Below, in pieces: positions 45,840 through 54,422 of a stretch of DNA of 64,000 bases. Positions within the stretch are counted from its first letter, which is position 1; every line of letters starts with the position of its first letter. Made by a program: the position numbers and the translations under genes. The notes under the pieces are model-generated. The model saw nothing but the letters and a program-made list of their open reading frames with translations. It searched no databases and was not told where the DNA came from. This stretch comes from Candidatus Cryptobacteroides excrementipullorum (GTDB taxonomy: Bacteria; Bacteroidota; Bacteroidia; Bacteroidales; UBA932). The stretch covers positions 25,802 to 89,801 of the forward strand of contig JADILZ010000014.1 of the NCBI GenBank assembly GCA_017695065.1. Direction: 5' to 3'.

Positions 45840-46844
45840 TCAGAAACGTATGCCGAGCCTCAGTCCTATCGCCTGTTCCGAGCCCCCAGACCCTATGGTC
45901 GGAATCTGCAGGGCATAGGCGTTGTTCGGCGCTATTACGGCAGGCTCAACCTTCATCGTGATGTCGTCGCTCACCTCGAAGTCATGCATGTAGGCGAATA
46001 CGTTGGCATCTATCACCTGGAGCAGATATACCAGTGCAGTGGCCACTATGGAGTAGTCCCTGTACCTGCGGTAGACATCCCTGTACCACTGGGCCGTCTC
46101 GGCGGAAATCGAACCTGTGTATTCAATGTCCGGGTTGGTGGCTTCCCTGTATATCCTGCGGAATCGCTGGTAGTTGAGGTTGTTGGTGTACAGGTAGTGA
46201 ACCGCGGCCAGCATGCCGCCGTAGTATATCGGTATTTTCCAGTATTCCCCGTTGTATGCCTGTCCGAGACCTGGGAGAAGGATGGAGTATATCGTGGCTC
46301 TTCCAGGGTGCGGCTGTTCGTCGCGCTTGTAGCTCACCACTCCGTCCATAAGCGAACCCCAGTATATCAGTCCTGCCCCGATCATAAACCATGTGCCGGT
46401 CCGTCTTGCGCCATAGTCAATGCCGGGGGTAATGACCACGTCTGTGGCGTCTGCCGGAATCATGGACAGTAGTTCGTTGTACCGTTTCTTCGACACGTTG
46501 TACTTATGGAGGTAATATCCTCCGATGCCGGCGCATGCGCCTATCCCTCCATACACGATAGGGAGTTTCCAGTAGTCCCTGTTGTATATCTGGGAGGCTC
46601 CTGGCAGGAAAACAGAGCCTGCGAACATTGTCCCGATCCTGAGGTCCTGCTTGTGGGCGAGCCCTCCGAAAAGTTCCTTGAAGGAGAACATCTTGTCGGA
46701 TGTGTCTGCCTGCGCGGTAGAATCCGCCGGGTTGTAGCTCTGGGTGAACGCCTCTTCCTTGAACTGCGCGTTGGCGCTGATGGAAAAGCCGGTCAGACAG
46801 GCTATTGCAGTCAGGATATATACTAAAAGTGTCTTGTTCCTCAT
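45840..46844 (-). CDS. DUF5683 membrane/exported protein
   Basis: A 334-residue Bacteroidetes protein with a signal peptide (ILTAIACLTGFSISANA). Repeated glycine-rich hydrophobic segments follow: SVFLPGASQIYNRDYWKLPI and SILLPGLGQAYNGEYWKIPI. These two PGxxQxYNxxYWKxPI motifs are the hallmark of DUF5683. Function unknown. Its constant place between parB and mltD in Bacteroidetes suggests a cell-envelope role. Gaps of 42 and 37 bases to its neighbours fit a single operon. Confidence 0.85.
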   Translation of the reverse strand: MRNKTLLVYILTAIACLTGFSISANAQFKEEAFTQSYNPADSTAQADTSDKMFSFKELFGGLAHKQDLRIGTMFAGSVFLPGASQIYNRDYWKLPIVYGGIGACAGIGGYYLHKYNVSKKRYNELLSMIPADATDVVITPGIDYGARRTGTWFMIGAGLIYWGSLMDGVVSYKRDEQPHPGRATIYSILLPGLGQAYNGEYWKIPIYYGGMLAAVHYLYTNNLNYQRFRRIYREATNPDIEYTGSISAETAQWYRDVYRRYRDYSIVATALVYLLQVIDANVFAYMHDFEVSDDITMKVEPAVIAPNNAYALQIPTIGSGGSEQAIGLRLGIRF

Positions 46845-46886
46845 GTCTTGTGCTGCATCAGAATGGATATTCTGTTCTTTCCCAGG

Positions 46887-47819
46887 TCAGATTCCGGAAT
46901 CTTCGAGCGCTTTAAGGAACTTCTGGACCTCTTCATCCGAAGAGAAATGTATTGTCATTGTCCCTTTTCCTGCTGATGTACGTTTAAGGCTTATGCTGTT
47001 TTCAAAATATTTCCCCACAATTCCGAGCATCCTGTAATAGTCGTCCGGAAGTGACTGTTCCTGCCGTGCCTGTGGCTTGCCTGCCCCTTCAAGTCTCTTT
47101 ATCCTCTCTTCAAGCTGCCTTACAGACAGGTCTTCCTTGATGATGAGGTCGCAGAGCTTCTCCTGGAGGTCGATGTCCTCGATGCCGAGCAGCACTTTGG
47201 CGTGTCCCACGCTGAGCAGGCCTACCTTGAGGTCGTGCTGCACTTTCGCAGGCAGTTTGAGAAGCCGGAGATAGTTGGTGACTGAAGCTCGCTTCTTCCC
47301 GACCCTCAGTGCCATCTGCTCCTGGGTGAGATTGCACTCCTCTATAAGTCTCTGGTAGCTCATAGCCACTTCTATAGGGTCCAGGTCTTCCCTCTGGATG
47401 TTCTCCACGATGGCCATTTCCAGCATGCCCTGGTCGTTGGTGTCCCTTATGTACGCTGGAATCTCTTCCAGCCCTGCAAGCCGGCAGGCCCTGAATCTCC
47501 GTTCCCCGCTTATGATCTGGTACCTGTCCGGGGATTTCCTCCTTACGGTTATCGGCTGTATCAGGCCAAGCGACTTTATCGACTCGGCGAGCCCGTCCAG
47601 GGACTCGTTGTCAAACGACATCCTCGGCTGGTATGGATTCGCTTCTATAAGGTCCACAGGTATCAGCATAATGTCTGCTGTGGCCTTGGACGGCTCCGGC
47701 GATTCCGGCGTCACCACTGTCTTGTGGACATATTCCACAGGCTTTCTTATCTGGCTCAAGGCCTGGTCTCCCAGCAGGGCTCCAAGGCCTTTGCCAAGTC
47801 CTCTTGGCTGCTTGCTCAT
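46887..47819 (-). CDS. parB: chromosome-partitioning protein ParB
   Basis: A 310-residue CTPase and DNA-binding protein that loads at parS and spreads. The N-terminal RGLGKGLGALLGD contacts ParA. The CTP-binding box region has NPYQPRMSFDN and GERRFRACRLAG (with the ENIQREDLDPIE segment). The helix-turn-helix is LTQEQMALRVGKKRASVTNY and a C-terminal dimerisation segment follows. ATGA overlap with parA. I saw no clear parS palindrome near the operon. Confidence 0.95.
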   Translation of the reverse strand: MSKQPRGLGKGLGALLGDQALSQIRKPVEYVHKTVVTPESPEPSKATADIMLIPVDLIEANPYQPRMSFDNESLDGLAESIKSLGLIQPITVRRKSPDRYQIISGERRFRACRLAGLEEIPAYIRDTNDQGMLEMAIVENIQREDLDPIEVAMSYQRLIEECNLTQEQMALRVGKKRASVTNYLRLLKLPAKVQHDLKVGLLSVGHAKVLLGIEDIDLQEKLCDLIIKEDLSVRQLEERIKRLEGAGKPQARQEQSLPDDYYRMLGIVGKYFENSISLKRTSAGKGTMTIHFSSDEEVQKFLKALEDSGI

Positions 47820-48589
47820 TTCGACTGGTTTTTCTCAAGTATTTCTTTCGCGAGGCTGAGATAGTTGGCTGTGCCGTTGCATATCACGTCGTAGAGAATG
47901 ATCGGTTTCCCATGTGAGGGAGCCTCGCTGAGCCGGATGTTACGCTGGATTATGGTCTTGAATACCATATCTTTGAAATGCTCCCTGAGCTCTGCCTCCA
48001 CCTGCGAGTGGACTCTGGTGCGGCCGTCGAACATCGTGACTACAAAACCTTCGATGGCGAGGTCGGGATTCACCCCGTTCTGGACGAGCCTGATGGTCTG
48101 GAGCAGCTTGCCGAGCCCTTCAAGGGCGAAGAACTCCGGCTGGACCGGAATGATCACCGAGTCTGCCGCAGTAAGCGAGTTCACAGTTATCAGACCGAGT
48201 GACGGCGAGCAGTCGATAATGATGAAGTCGTAGTCGTTGCGGATGGGAGCAAGGGCCTTTTTCATTACGGATTCCCTGTCTTCCGCCTCCAGCATCTCTA
48301 TCTCCGCACCTACGAGGTTTATGTGGGACGGAATCATCTGCAGATTTGCTATCTCGGTCTGTATCAGAGCATCGGATATGTCTATCCTTCCTATCATGAC
48401 TTCATACAGAGTCCGTTTCTGGTCATTGTCAGGAGAGAAGTTCAAGCCCGAGGTGGTGTTTGCCTGCGGATCCGCATCAATGATCAGGACCTTTTTCTCG
48501 AGGACGGCAAGTGAAGCCGCAAGGTTGATCGCTGTGGTCGTCTTGCCCACACCTCCTTTCTGGTTTGCGATGGCTATTACTTTTCCCAT
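47816..48589 (-). CDS. parA: chromosome-partitioning ATPase ParA (Soj)
   Basis: A 257-residue deviant Walker-A ATPase that positions origins with ParB. IANQKGGVGKTTTAINLAAS (residues 7-26) includes the signature Lys pair; DADPQANTTSGL and IIIDCSPSLGLITVN follow. Length is typical for the chromosomal type without an N-terminal DNA-binding extension. First gene of the operon; TAAATTTG (48630-48623, minus strand) is a likely -7 box. Confidence 0.95.
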   Translation of the reverse strand: MGKVIAIANQKGGVGKTTTAINLAASLAVLEKKVLIIDADPQANTTSGLNFSPDNDQKRTLYEVMIGRIDISDALIQTEIANLQMIPSHINLVGAEIEMLEAEDRESVMKKALAPIRNDYDFIIIDCSPSLGLITVNSLTAADSVIIPVQPEFFALEGLGKLLQTIRLVQNGVNPDLAIEGFVVTMFDGRTRVHSQVEAELREHFKDMVFKTIIQRNIRLSEAPSHGKPIILYDVICNGTANYLSLAKEILEKNQSK

Positions 48590-48622
48590 AATTCTGCTTT
48601 TGCTTCAATGACTAAATCTCGG

Positions 48623-48630
48623 CAAATTTA
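48623..48630 (-). promoter_or_regulatory. -7 element of the parA operon
   Basis: TAAATTTG on the minus strand lies 34 bases before the parA ATG and matches TAnnTTTG; the -33 element is unclear. Confidence 0.45.
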
Positions 48631-48671
48631 CAAATAATTTCTTTACCGCTGACAGGAAGTGCTCCCGATTG

Positions 48672-48702
48672 TTGCAAAAACTTGCCTGATTTCCTAAATT
48701 TG
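48672..48702 (+). promoter_or_regulatory. promoter of the lipid kinase gene
   Basis: TAAATTTG at 48695-48702 with TTGC (48672-48675) 19 bases upstream. Transcription would start near 48709, giving a very short leader. Divergent from the parA promoter. Confidence 0.5.
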
Positions 48703-48718
48703 CACACCTATTCTTTTA

Positions 48719-49747
48719 ATGATGAACAGTATCGGAGAAAAGTGGTTTGCGGTGGTCAATCCCCATGCAGGGAGCGGAAAGGCCGGTCTTGAATGGGAAA
48801 GGGTGGAAAAGCTTCTGCGGGCGCACGGGATAGACTGTATCACCAGCGGCACCGGCTGCAGCCGGCATGCTACTGAAATCGCCTGCAGGGCTGCTGAAGA
48901 GGGGTACCGCAGGTTCCTGGCGGCAGGGGGTGACGGTACTGTCCACGAGGTGCTGTGCGGTATCGCCGGAGCAATAGGGAACGCGTCGCTCAGGGGTGAA
49001 AGTATGTCCCTTCGTGAATTTACACTTGCAGTGATGCCGATAGGTTCCGGGAACGACTGGATAAGGTCGCACGGCATCAGGCATGACCCGGACGAGGTGA
49101 TAAGACTTCTGGAGAAAGAATCGTTTGCATTGCAGGACATAGCGAAGGTGACGGTGCTGGAGCCTTCCGGGAAAGTATCCGGGACTCTGATACCAGGGCC
49201 GTATTCGTATATGGTGAATATCGGCGGGGCGGGTCTTGACGCCAGGGTATGCGAACGTGTCAACTGGCAGAAGTCCCGCGGGGGAAAAGGAAGGATGCTT
49301 TATGTCAAATCATTGATTTATAATCTTATTCACCGGCGTGTTTCTGATGTGAGGATAGAGTGTGACGGGAAGGTCGCGTACGAAGGGAAGTGTATGTCCG
49401 TTGCTTTCGGGATAGGACGGTATTCCGGAGGCGGTCTCAGGCAGACGCCGGATGCGGTGACCGATGACGGGCTTCTGGACTACACGGTGGTCCCTCCTGT
49501 GTCATTGGCGGACATATTCAGGGTGGGGCCGCGCCTTTTCAACGGCACGTTCACCAGGTCTGGCATCATCATTTCCGGAAGATGCAGGTCACTGACTGTC
49601 TTTCCTCTTGACGGGGACGGTGACATCGTGGAGGTGGACGGGGAAATCATAGGGACACTGCCGGTGAAAGTGGAAATCCTTCCGAGTCAGATAAACGTCC
49701 TGCATGACTACGGCTCAACCCATTCAGCACGGATCGACATCGATTGA
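48719..49747 (+). CDS. diacylglycerol kinase-family lipid kinase
   Basis: A 342-residue cytosolic or membrane-associated lipid kinase of the DagK/YegS family. VVNPHAGSGKAGLEW opens the fold, AAGGDGTVHEVLCGI (about 77-91) is the nucleotide-binding GGDGT loop and AVMPIGSGNDWIRS follows. The C-terminal beta-sandwich includes VDGEIIGTLPVKVEI. Substrate could be diacylglycerol or a sphingoid lipid; Bacteroidales make both types. An alternative ATG is one codon in. The 3' end overlaps priA by 24 bases (convergent). Confidence 0.88.
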   Translation: MMNSIGEKWFAVVNPHAGSGKAGLEWERVEKLLRAHGIDCITSGTGCSRHATEIACRAAEEGYRRFLAAGGDGTVHEVLCGIAGAIGNASLRGESMSLREFTLAVMPIGSGNDWIRSHGIRHDPDEVIRLLEKESFALQDIAKVTVLEPSGKVSGTLIPGPYSYMVNIGGAGLDARVCERVNWQKSRGGKGRMLYVKSLIYNLIHRRVSDVRIECDGKVAYEGKCMSVAFGIGRYSGGGLRQTPDAVTDDGLLDYTVVPPVSLADIFRVGPRLFNGTFTRSGIIISGRCRSLTVFPLDGDGDIVEVDGEIIGTLPVKVEILPSQINVLHDYGSTHSARIDID

Positions 49748-52108
49748 AATGTGTCCCTGGTATCTTGCCTCTCTCTCGAAACCGAGCACAGTATCCAGCA
49801 GTTTTGACTTGCTGTCCGACAGATGCCTGTCCTTGGGCAGGGATACGCGTACCGTGCGGATGAAGGAGCCTGATGTCTTGCCGCTGCCTGTATGATACGG
49901 CCCGGTGAACCGGAACCCTTTGCCGGAGAGTGACACGGCAAGCCTGTCCGACATCGCCACGGTCCTGTCTTCCCTGCTGTCCCTGACTGTAATGTCTATG
50001 ATACGGCAGAACGGCGGATATCCGAATTCCCGCCTCTCTTCCATCAGACGATCGGTTCCTTCGTCCATCCCGTTATGAAGAATACGCTGGTAAACCGGGT
50101 GGTCCGGCTGGCATGTCTGGATTATGAATGTGCCTCTGTGTCCGCGCCTTCCGCAACGTCCTCTGAACTGCTCAAGAATCTGGACCGCCTTCTCGTCCGC
50201 ACGGAAATCCTGGGCGGCGAGCAGGGAATCGGACCCGATGACAGCCACGAGTTCGAGCCTGCCGAAGTCAAACCCCTTGGTGACCATCTGTGTGCCGACG
50301 AGGATGTCCGTTTCCCCCCTGGCGAATTTCCGTATGGCATCGCTTTCGTACTTTCTGTCCTGCGCCGAGTCGCTGTCAAGCCTTGCAACCTTTGCCCCTG
50401 GGAATCTGGCGGCTATCTCTTCCTCGATTTTCTGTGTCCCTGCGCCGAGTCCAGCAAGTTCCCCTCCGCACTTCGGGCATATTCCGGTATGGGCGACAGA
50501 AAAGCCGCAGTAGTGGCATGTGTCGGAACCGGAGGACTTATGGTAACTGAGGCTCACATTGCATCTCGGGCATTTGGGTATGTAACCGCATGAACTGCAC
50601 TGCAGTGACGGAGAGTAAGAACGGCGTGAGCGCAGTATAATCGTCTGTCCTCCGTTTTTAAGCGTCTCCTCCATCTTCAGCAGAAGTTTCAGGGACAGGC
50701 TTCCGGACATGCCTCTTTTTCTCCTTTCCGCGAGCGTGTCCACAAGCATGACTTCTGCATCTGGTGCCCCGTGGTACCTCTTGTTGAGTTCGATAAGGGC
50801 GTATTTTCCTGACCTGCAGTTGTAGAGGGATTCGAGAGACGGGGTCGCGGATCCCAGAAGGACGTGGCTTGAATGTATTCCTCCGAGCATTATGGCGGTA
50901 TCTCTTCCGTTGTACCTCGGGGCGGGGGAGTCCTGCTTGTAGGAACTGTCGTGCTCTTCGTCTATTATAATGAGGCCGAGGTTCCTGTGCGGGAGGAACA
51001 GGGCGGACCGTGTCCCTATCACGATGGAACAGGAAGTACGCCCCCGTATCTCTCCGGCGACTTCAGCCCTCCTTGTGGCGGATTCTCCGGAATGGAAGGT
51101 GAGCAGTCTGTCTCCGAATATCGCCCTGAGCCTGTCTTCGAGCTGCTTGCCCAGCGCTATTTCCGGTACGAGGTACAATACGTTCCTTCCCTCAGACATG
51201 GCCTCTTCCGCCAGCTTGATATAGATTTCTGTCTTTCCGGAACCCGTTATCCCTTTCAGGAGCACCGTCTTCCCGTCAGTGAACTCGCGGCGTATGCTCT
51301 CCATAGCCTTCTGCTGGTCTGCGCTGAGGATGATACCGTCATGTCCTGTGGCTGCAGCATAATCCCGTGCCTGTGGTCTGCCTGCCCGTGTGTCTGTGCC
51401 GTCTTTCATGCGGGACAGGGATTCCTTAAGTCTGTCTGAAAATGCCCTTGTTTCTGCAAGCCTGTCCTTTGCCTCTGAAATTCTGGCCTCAATGCTGACA
51501 ATCTCCCCGCCGAGCTTTTCCGCATCGCAGACATGTTTCTCCCTTGTGCTGTCTTTCCTCGATTTTCCTGCAAGCTCCAGTTTCCTTGCCTTCCTGTCCG
51601 ACAGGGCTGTCTTCCTGGCTTCCAGCGACATGAGCACCCTTTCAATCCACTCTGCCGACATCCCGGCTTTTCTTATTGCTGCCGCGGTTTCAGCCATTTC
51701 CCTCTTTTTCAGCCTGTCCGCCTTCCTTGCTATAGCCTCTTCGGACGATATCTTCTGCATGGGGTATGCGGCCTTGTACACTTCCCCTACGGTACACATA
51801 TAATAGGAAGAGACCTGTCTCCACAGCTCTATCTCCTGCCAGCTTATTCGTTCAAGGGATTTTTCCACCGACAATACATCCTTTATCCTGCCAGGGTCCA
51901 TTCCGGGGTCCGGGACAATTCCTGACACCACCCCTATATACTCTTTGCCGGCGAACATGACCCTTACCCTGCTGCCTGTGCCGGTCCCGGCTGTCCCGTC
52001 GCCAGTCTCATCTCCTTCCGTCCGACAGTCCGGGGGCAGTCTGTAGCACGGTTCCCACTCAAGCCTGAGCGGCAGGATCACGGATATGTATATCCCAGCA
52101 TCTTTCAT
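49724..52108 (-). CDS. priA: primosomal replication helicase PriA
   Basis: A 794-residue 3'-5' helicase that reloads the replisome at stalled forks. The N-terminal 3'-DNA-binding domain starts YISVILPLRLEWEPCYRLP. Walker A is LLKGITGSGKTEIYIKL, DEEH is in LIIIDEEHDSSYKQDSPAPR, and the eight zinc Cys are in the segment from CSSCGYIPKCPRCN to CPKCGGELAG. Motif VI region QILEQFRGRCGRRG is present. A Lys/Glu-rich coiled stretch of about 100 residues between the N-domain and helicase makes it slightly longer than usual. I chose the ATG at 52108; an in-frame ATG at 52147 adds 13 residues. Confidence 0.94.
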   Translation of the reverse strand: MKDAGIYISVILPLRLEWEPCYRLPPDCRTEGDETGDGTAGTGTGSRVRVMFAGKEYIGVVSGIVPDPGMDPGRIKDVLSVEKSLERISWQEIELWRQVSSYYMCTVGEVYKAAYPMQKISSEEAIARKADRLKKREMAETAAAIRKAGMSAEWIERVLMSLEARKTALSDRKARKLELAGKSRKDSTREKHVCDAEKLGGEIVSIEARISEAKDRLAETRAFSDRLKESLSRMKDGTDTRAGRPQARDYAAATGHDGIILSADQQKAMESIRREFTDGKTVLLKGITGSGKTEIYIKLAEEAMSEGRNVLYLVPEIALGKQLEDRLRAIFGDRLLTFHSGESATRRAEVAGEIRGRTSCSIVIGTRSALFLPHRNLGLIIIDEEHDSSYKQDSPAPRYNGRDTAIMLGGIHSSHVLLGSATPSLESLYNCRSGKYALIELNKRYHGAPDAEVMLVDTLAERRKRGMSGSLSLKLLLKMEETLKNGGQTIILRSRRSYSPSLQCSSCGYIPKCPRCNVSLSYHKSSGSDTCHYCGFSVAHTGICPKCGGELAGLGAGTQKIEEEIAARFPGAKVARLDSDSAQDRKYESDAIRKFARGETDILVGTQMVTKGFDFGRLELVAVIGSDSLLAAQDFRADEKAVQILEQFRGRCGRRGHRGTFIIQTCQPDHPVYQRILHNGMDEGTDRLMEERREFGYPPFCRIIDITVRDSREDRTVAMSDRLAVSLSGKGFRFTGPYHTGSGKTSGSFIRTVRVSLPKDRHLSDSKSKLLDTVLGFEREARYQGHISIDVDPC

Positions 52109-52181
52109 CGTTCCTTTTCTGTGTGGCTTCAGACAAAAATACGTCAATCTTTCAGAAATTTGCTTAAAAAGTGAAAAAAAA

Positions 52182-52212
52182 TTTGGAGTGTCTTATATTT
52201 TGCCTATCTTTG
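52182..52212 (+). promoter_or_regulatory. consensus promoter of tRNA-Phe
   Basis: TTTG (52182-52185), exactly 19 bases, TATCTTTG (52205-52212): a perfect Bacteroidetes housekeeping promoter, 40 bases before the tRNA. Confidence 0.8.
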
Positions 52213-52252
52213 CAATCCCAAAACGAAAGAGAGGGAAGTTCTTACAGAAAAT

Positions 52253-52325
52253 GGTGTCATAGCTCAGTTGGTAGAGCAAAGGACTGAAAATCCTACAGTC
52301 CCTGGTTCGATTCCCGGTGACACCA
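52253..52325 (+). tRNA. tRNA-Phe(GAA)
   Basis: A 73-nt cloverleaf. Acceptor GGTGTCA pairs perfectly with TGACACC. D-arm AGCTCAGTTGGTAGAGC, anticodon loop CTGAAAA with anticodon GAA (52286-52288), T-arm CCTGGTTCGATTCCCGG. Discriminator A325; CCA is not encoded. A broken integrase gene lies 105 bases downstream, so this tRNA may have been an integration site. Confidence 0.95.
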
Positions 52326-52334
52326 CTGTAAATG

Positions 52335-52367
52335 AGAGAGTTGCAGAGATGTGGCTCTCTTTTTTTG
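52335..52367 (+). terminator. intrinsic terminator of tRNA-Phe
   Basis: AGAGAG (52335-52340) and CTCTCT (52355-52360) pair, followed by a run of seven T. Confidence 0.75.
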
Positions 52368-52430
52368 TGCCCCAAACACACTCAAATGGCTTGGAAACTG
52401 GGTTGTGTTTTCTAAAAAGTTTTACCCAAA

Positions 52431-52616
52431 ATGGCAACGGTAGAAGTTGTTTGTTACAAATACAAACCATTGAAAAATGGAGAATTACCCATTAAAATCA
52501 AAGTATGCAAAGACAGAAAGACAAGGTATATCACCTTGGTGTTTCTACCAGACAGGAGTTTCGGGATTTTGGATACATCTTTCCCTTTCAAGTGCTTTGT
52601 GGATTTGACTTGTTGA
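52431..52616 (+). pseudogene. N-terminal fragment of a Bacteroidetes tyrosine recombinase (integrase), frameshifted
   Basis: The frame starts MATVEVVCYKYKPLKNGELP and continues IKIKVCKDRKTRYITL, the usual beginning of the arm-DNA-binding domain of Bacteroidetes mobile-element integrases. After RYITL (about 52533) the continuation LGVSTRQEFRDFG, which fits the family, is found only in another frame, so a single base has been lost. Sequence similarity then fades, and the core-binding and catalytic domains are absent. It lies just after tRNA-Phe and looks like the relic of an integrated element. Confidence 0.6.
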
Positions 52617-52650
52617 ATGGAGATTGGGTAAAAATAGTTATATTAACGTG

Positions 52651-52687
52651 AATTCGATGAATTTAATTCATTAAATTACATCGAATT
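52651..52687. other. inverted repeat between the integrase fragment and repeat copy C
   Basis: AATTCGATG (52651-52659) and CATCGAATT (52679-52687) are perfect inverted repeats, with further AT-rich pairing inside (TTTAAT/ATTAAA). It is too AT-rich for a normal terminator and could be an operator or part of an attachment region. Confidence 0.4.
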
Positions 52688-52689
52688 AC

Positions 52690-52911
52690 CTATTAAGGAG
52701 CAGGCCCGTTGCCTGTGACATGTCCCCCGGCGAGGGGGAAGGAAGGGGGTGGCGCCCCTTAACAAGGGGCTGTCACGAAGTGACTGGGGATTAGACAGAC
52801 AGGATTTCTTCCAGAAATCCTTAACGTCAGTGTGACGGATTCTGGTCATAAATGATAAAGTATTGATTTTTAGGATAATATTGTTAAACATAAATTCGTC
52901 GAACTGACGTT
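52690..52911 (+). repeat. interspersed repeat, copy C
   Basis: A copy with one GC-rich hairpin segment (GTCAC-GAA-GTGAC, about 52773-52785), preceded by a C/G-rich stretch with CCCCCGGCGAGGGGG. The stem GGATTTCT-TCC-AGAAATCC (52802-52820) has a loop that is the reverse complement of that in copies A and D. The 89-bp module follows at 52823-52911. Unlike copies A, B and D, its right end faces the 3' end of a gene (the AmpG-like MFS) rather than a start codon. Confidence 0.88.
52823..52911 (+). repeat. 89-bp module with terminal inverted repeats (copy C)
   Basis: Left end AACGTCAGTGTGACGGATT (52823-52841), right end AATTCGTCGAACTGACGTT (52893-52911). Exactly 89 bp, as in copies A and D, with the same 51-base AT-rich core apart from scattered substitutions. 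Confidence 0.85.
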
Positions 52912-52919
52912 ATTTATAA

Positions 52920-54227
52920 TCATTTTTCGGCGGAAGAAGCGGTATTGTCCGGATATGTGAACGGAATGAACCTGGTCATGATGAAAATCGGTATCACTGC
53001 CGCCATTACCGCTATGAAGAAGACCTTGTACCCGAGAGCGTCGCTAAGGAAGCCGGAAACCGCGCCTGTCATCATCACAGAGAGGTTCATGATCCCGGAA
53101 GCGAACGCGTAGTGCGCCATCTGGTGCTTTCCCGGTGCCACCTGCTGCATCATGAAGAGCGTAAGTCCCACAAAACCGAACCCGTAACCGAAATATTCCA
53201 CCACGATGCCGGTGCCTATAAGCAGCACAGAGCTTGGCTGTACCCACGCAAAATATGTATATACCAGGAAAGGAAGGTTGAAAATGCACACAAGGGAGAA
53301 AAGTGCCTTCCTGAGGCCCAGGTGCGAGATGTAATACCCTGCCAGCAGGGAGCCGAGCACGAATGCCGCCGCTCCGAAAGAGCCGTAGAAGACGCCTATC
53401 TGCTGCTCCGAAAGACCGAGTCCCCCGTCAGCCACGTCCGCCTTCAGGAACAGAGGCACAATCTTCATCACGAACCCTTCCCCGAGACGGTACAGGATGA
53501 TGAAGAGGATGTACCAGCCGATGTATTTCTTGGTGAAGAAGTCACGTATCACCGCCCAGAGCTCGCCCAGGATGGCTCCTGCGGACCTCGGCTGCGACTG
53601 AGGCGCCGCACTTGACGGGAGCGATTTCGAATGGTAGAGCCCCAGGAGCACCAGGATTGCCCCGCAGACGACCATGATGACCGTCCATGCCGGAAGGGCC
53701 GCCTCCTGTGGTGTCGCCCCTCCAGCCTTGAAATGGTCGATAAGCACACCTGCAAGATAGACAAGAAGGCCGGTAGCCACAAGTTTGGCAAGGTTGTAGA
53801 ACGCACCCTGCCAGCCTATATACTTCGCCTGGTCCTGCTTGGAAAGCTCCGCCATGTAAAGTCCGTCAAGGGCAATGTCATGGGTGGCGCCGCTCATGGC
53901 AATGACAGCAAGAAGCGCTATGCATACGGCAAAGAAATCAGGCAGGTGCAGGGCCAGGGCCACAAGACCGAACCCCACCCCCGAGACGAGCTGTGTCACC
54001 ACCACAAAGAACTTCTTTGTCTTGAAAATCTCCAGGAAAGGACTCCAGAGGAACTTTATCGTCCACGGGAACATGATTACCGAAGTCCATAATGCAATCC
54101 GGCTGTCTTCTATGCCCATTCCCTTGAACATGAGGACACACACCATGTTCAATATCACGAAAGGCATCCCCATTGCGAAATACGCGCTCGGGACCCATCT
54201 CAAAGGCGAATATCCTTTATTATTCAT
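52920..54227 (-). CDS. MFS transporter, AmpG-like
   Basis: A 435-residue inner-membrane protein with about 12 hydrophobic segments. WVPSAYFAMGMPFVILNMV at the start, FLWSPFLEIFKTKKFFVV and SGATHDIALDGLYMAEL match the AmpG/acetyl-CoA transporter branch, whose members import anhydro-muropeptides for cell-wall recycling. A distinct role is possible, as Bacteroidales carry several related carriers. Upstream, TACATTTG (54277-54270, minus strand) is a likely -7 box. Its stop lies 8 bases from repeat copy C. Confidence 0.8.
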   Translation of the reverse strand: MNNKGYSPLRWVPSAYFAMGMPFVILNMVCVLMFKGMGIEDSRIALWTSVIMFPWTIKFLWSPFLEIFKTKKFFVVVTQLVSGVGFGLVALALHLPDFFAVCIALLAVIAMSGATHDIALDGLYMAELSKQDQAKYIGWQGAFYNLAKLVATGLLVYLAGVLIDHFKAGGATPQEAALPAWTVIMVVCGAILVLLGLYHSKSLPSSAAPQSQPRSAGAILGELWAVIRDFFTKKYIGWYILFIILYRLGEGFVMKIVPLFLKADVADGGLGLSEQQIGVFYGSFGAAAFVLGSLLAGYYISHLGLRKALFSLVCIFNLPFLVYTYFAWVQPSSVLLIGTGIVVEYFGYGFGFVGLTLFMMQQVAPGKHQMAHYAFASGIMNLSVMMTGAVSGFLSDALGYKVFFIAVMAAVIPIFIMTRFIPFTYPDNTASSAEK

Positions 54228-54269
54228 TATGCGGTATTGTATTGTATGTTATGTCTAAATCCAATCTTG

Positions 54270-54277
54270 CAAATGTA
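54270..54277 (-). promoter_or_regulatory. -7 element of the AmpG-like gene
   Basis: TACATTTG on the minus strand, 43 bases before the ATG, matches TAnnTTTG. The -33 region is not clear. Confidence 0.4.
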
Positions 54278-54422
54278 GCAATAATTTCATGTTTTCACGA
54301 AAAAATGTATTAACTTCGGCAATGCCATATTTGGCCCTGATGCCATTTATACTGTCGGGTATATCTGGACTTCCGGCCATTCTGGCACGGCACATATCAG
54401 AACTTGTAAAACGGACATCACT

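Noticed and set aside
44117..48718. A parS site near parA-parB
   Set aside because: I found no convincing 14-16-base palindrome of the parS kind in this stretch; it may lie elsewhere in the genome.
52268..52495. Open frame overlapping tRNA-Phe and the integrase fragment
   Set aside because: It begins inside the tRNA and reads across the terminator; the integrase-like frame starting at 52431 explains the region better.
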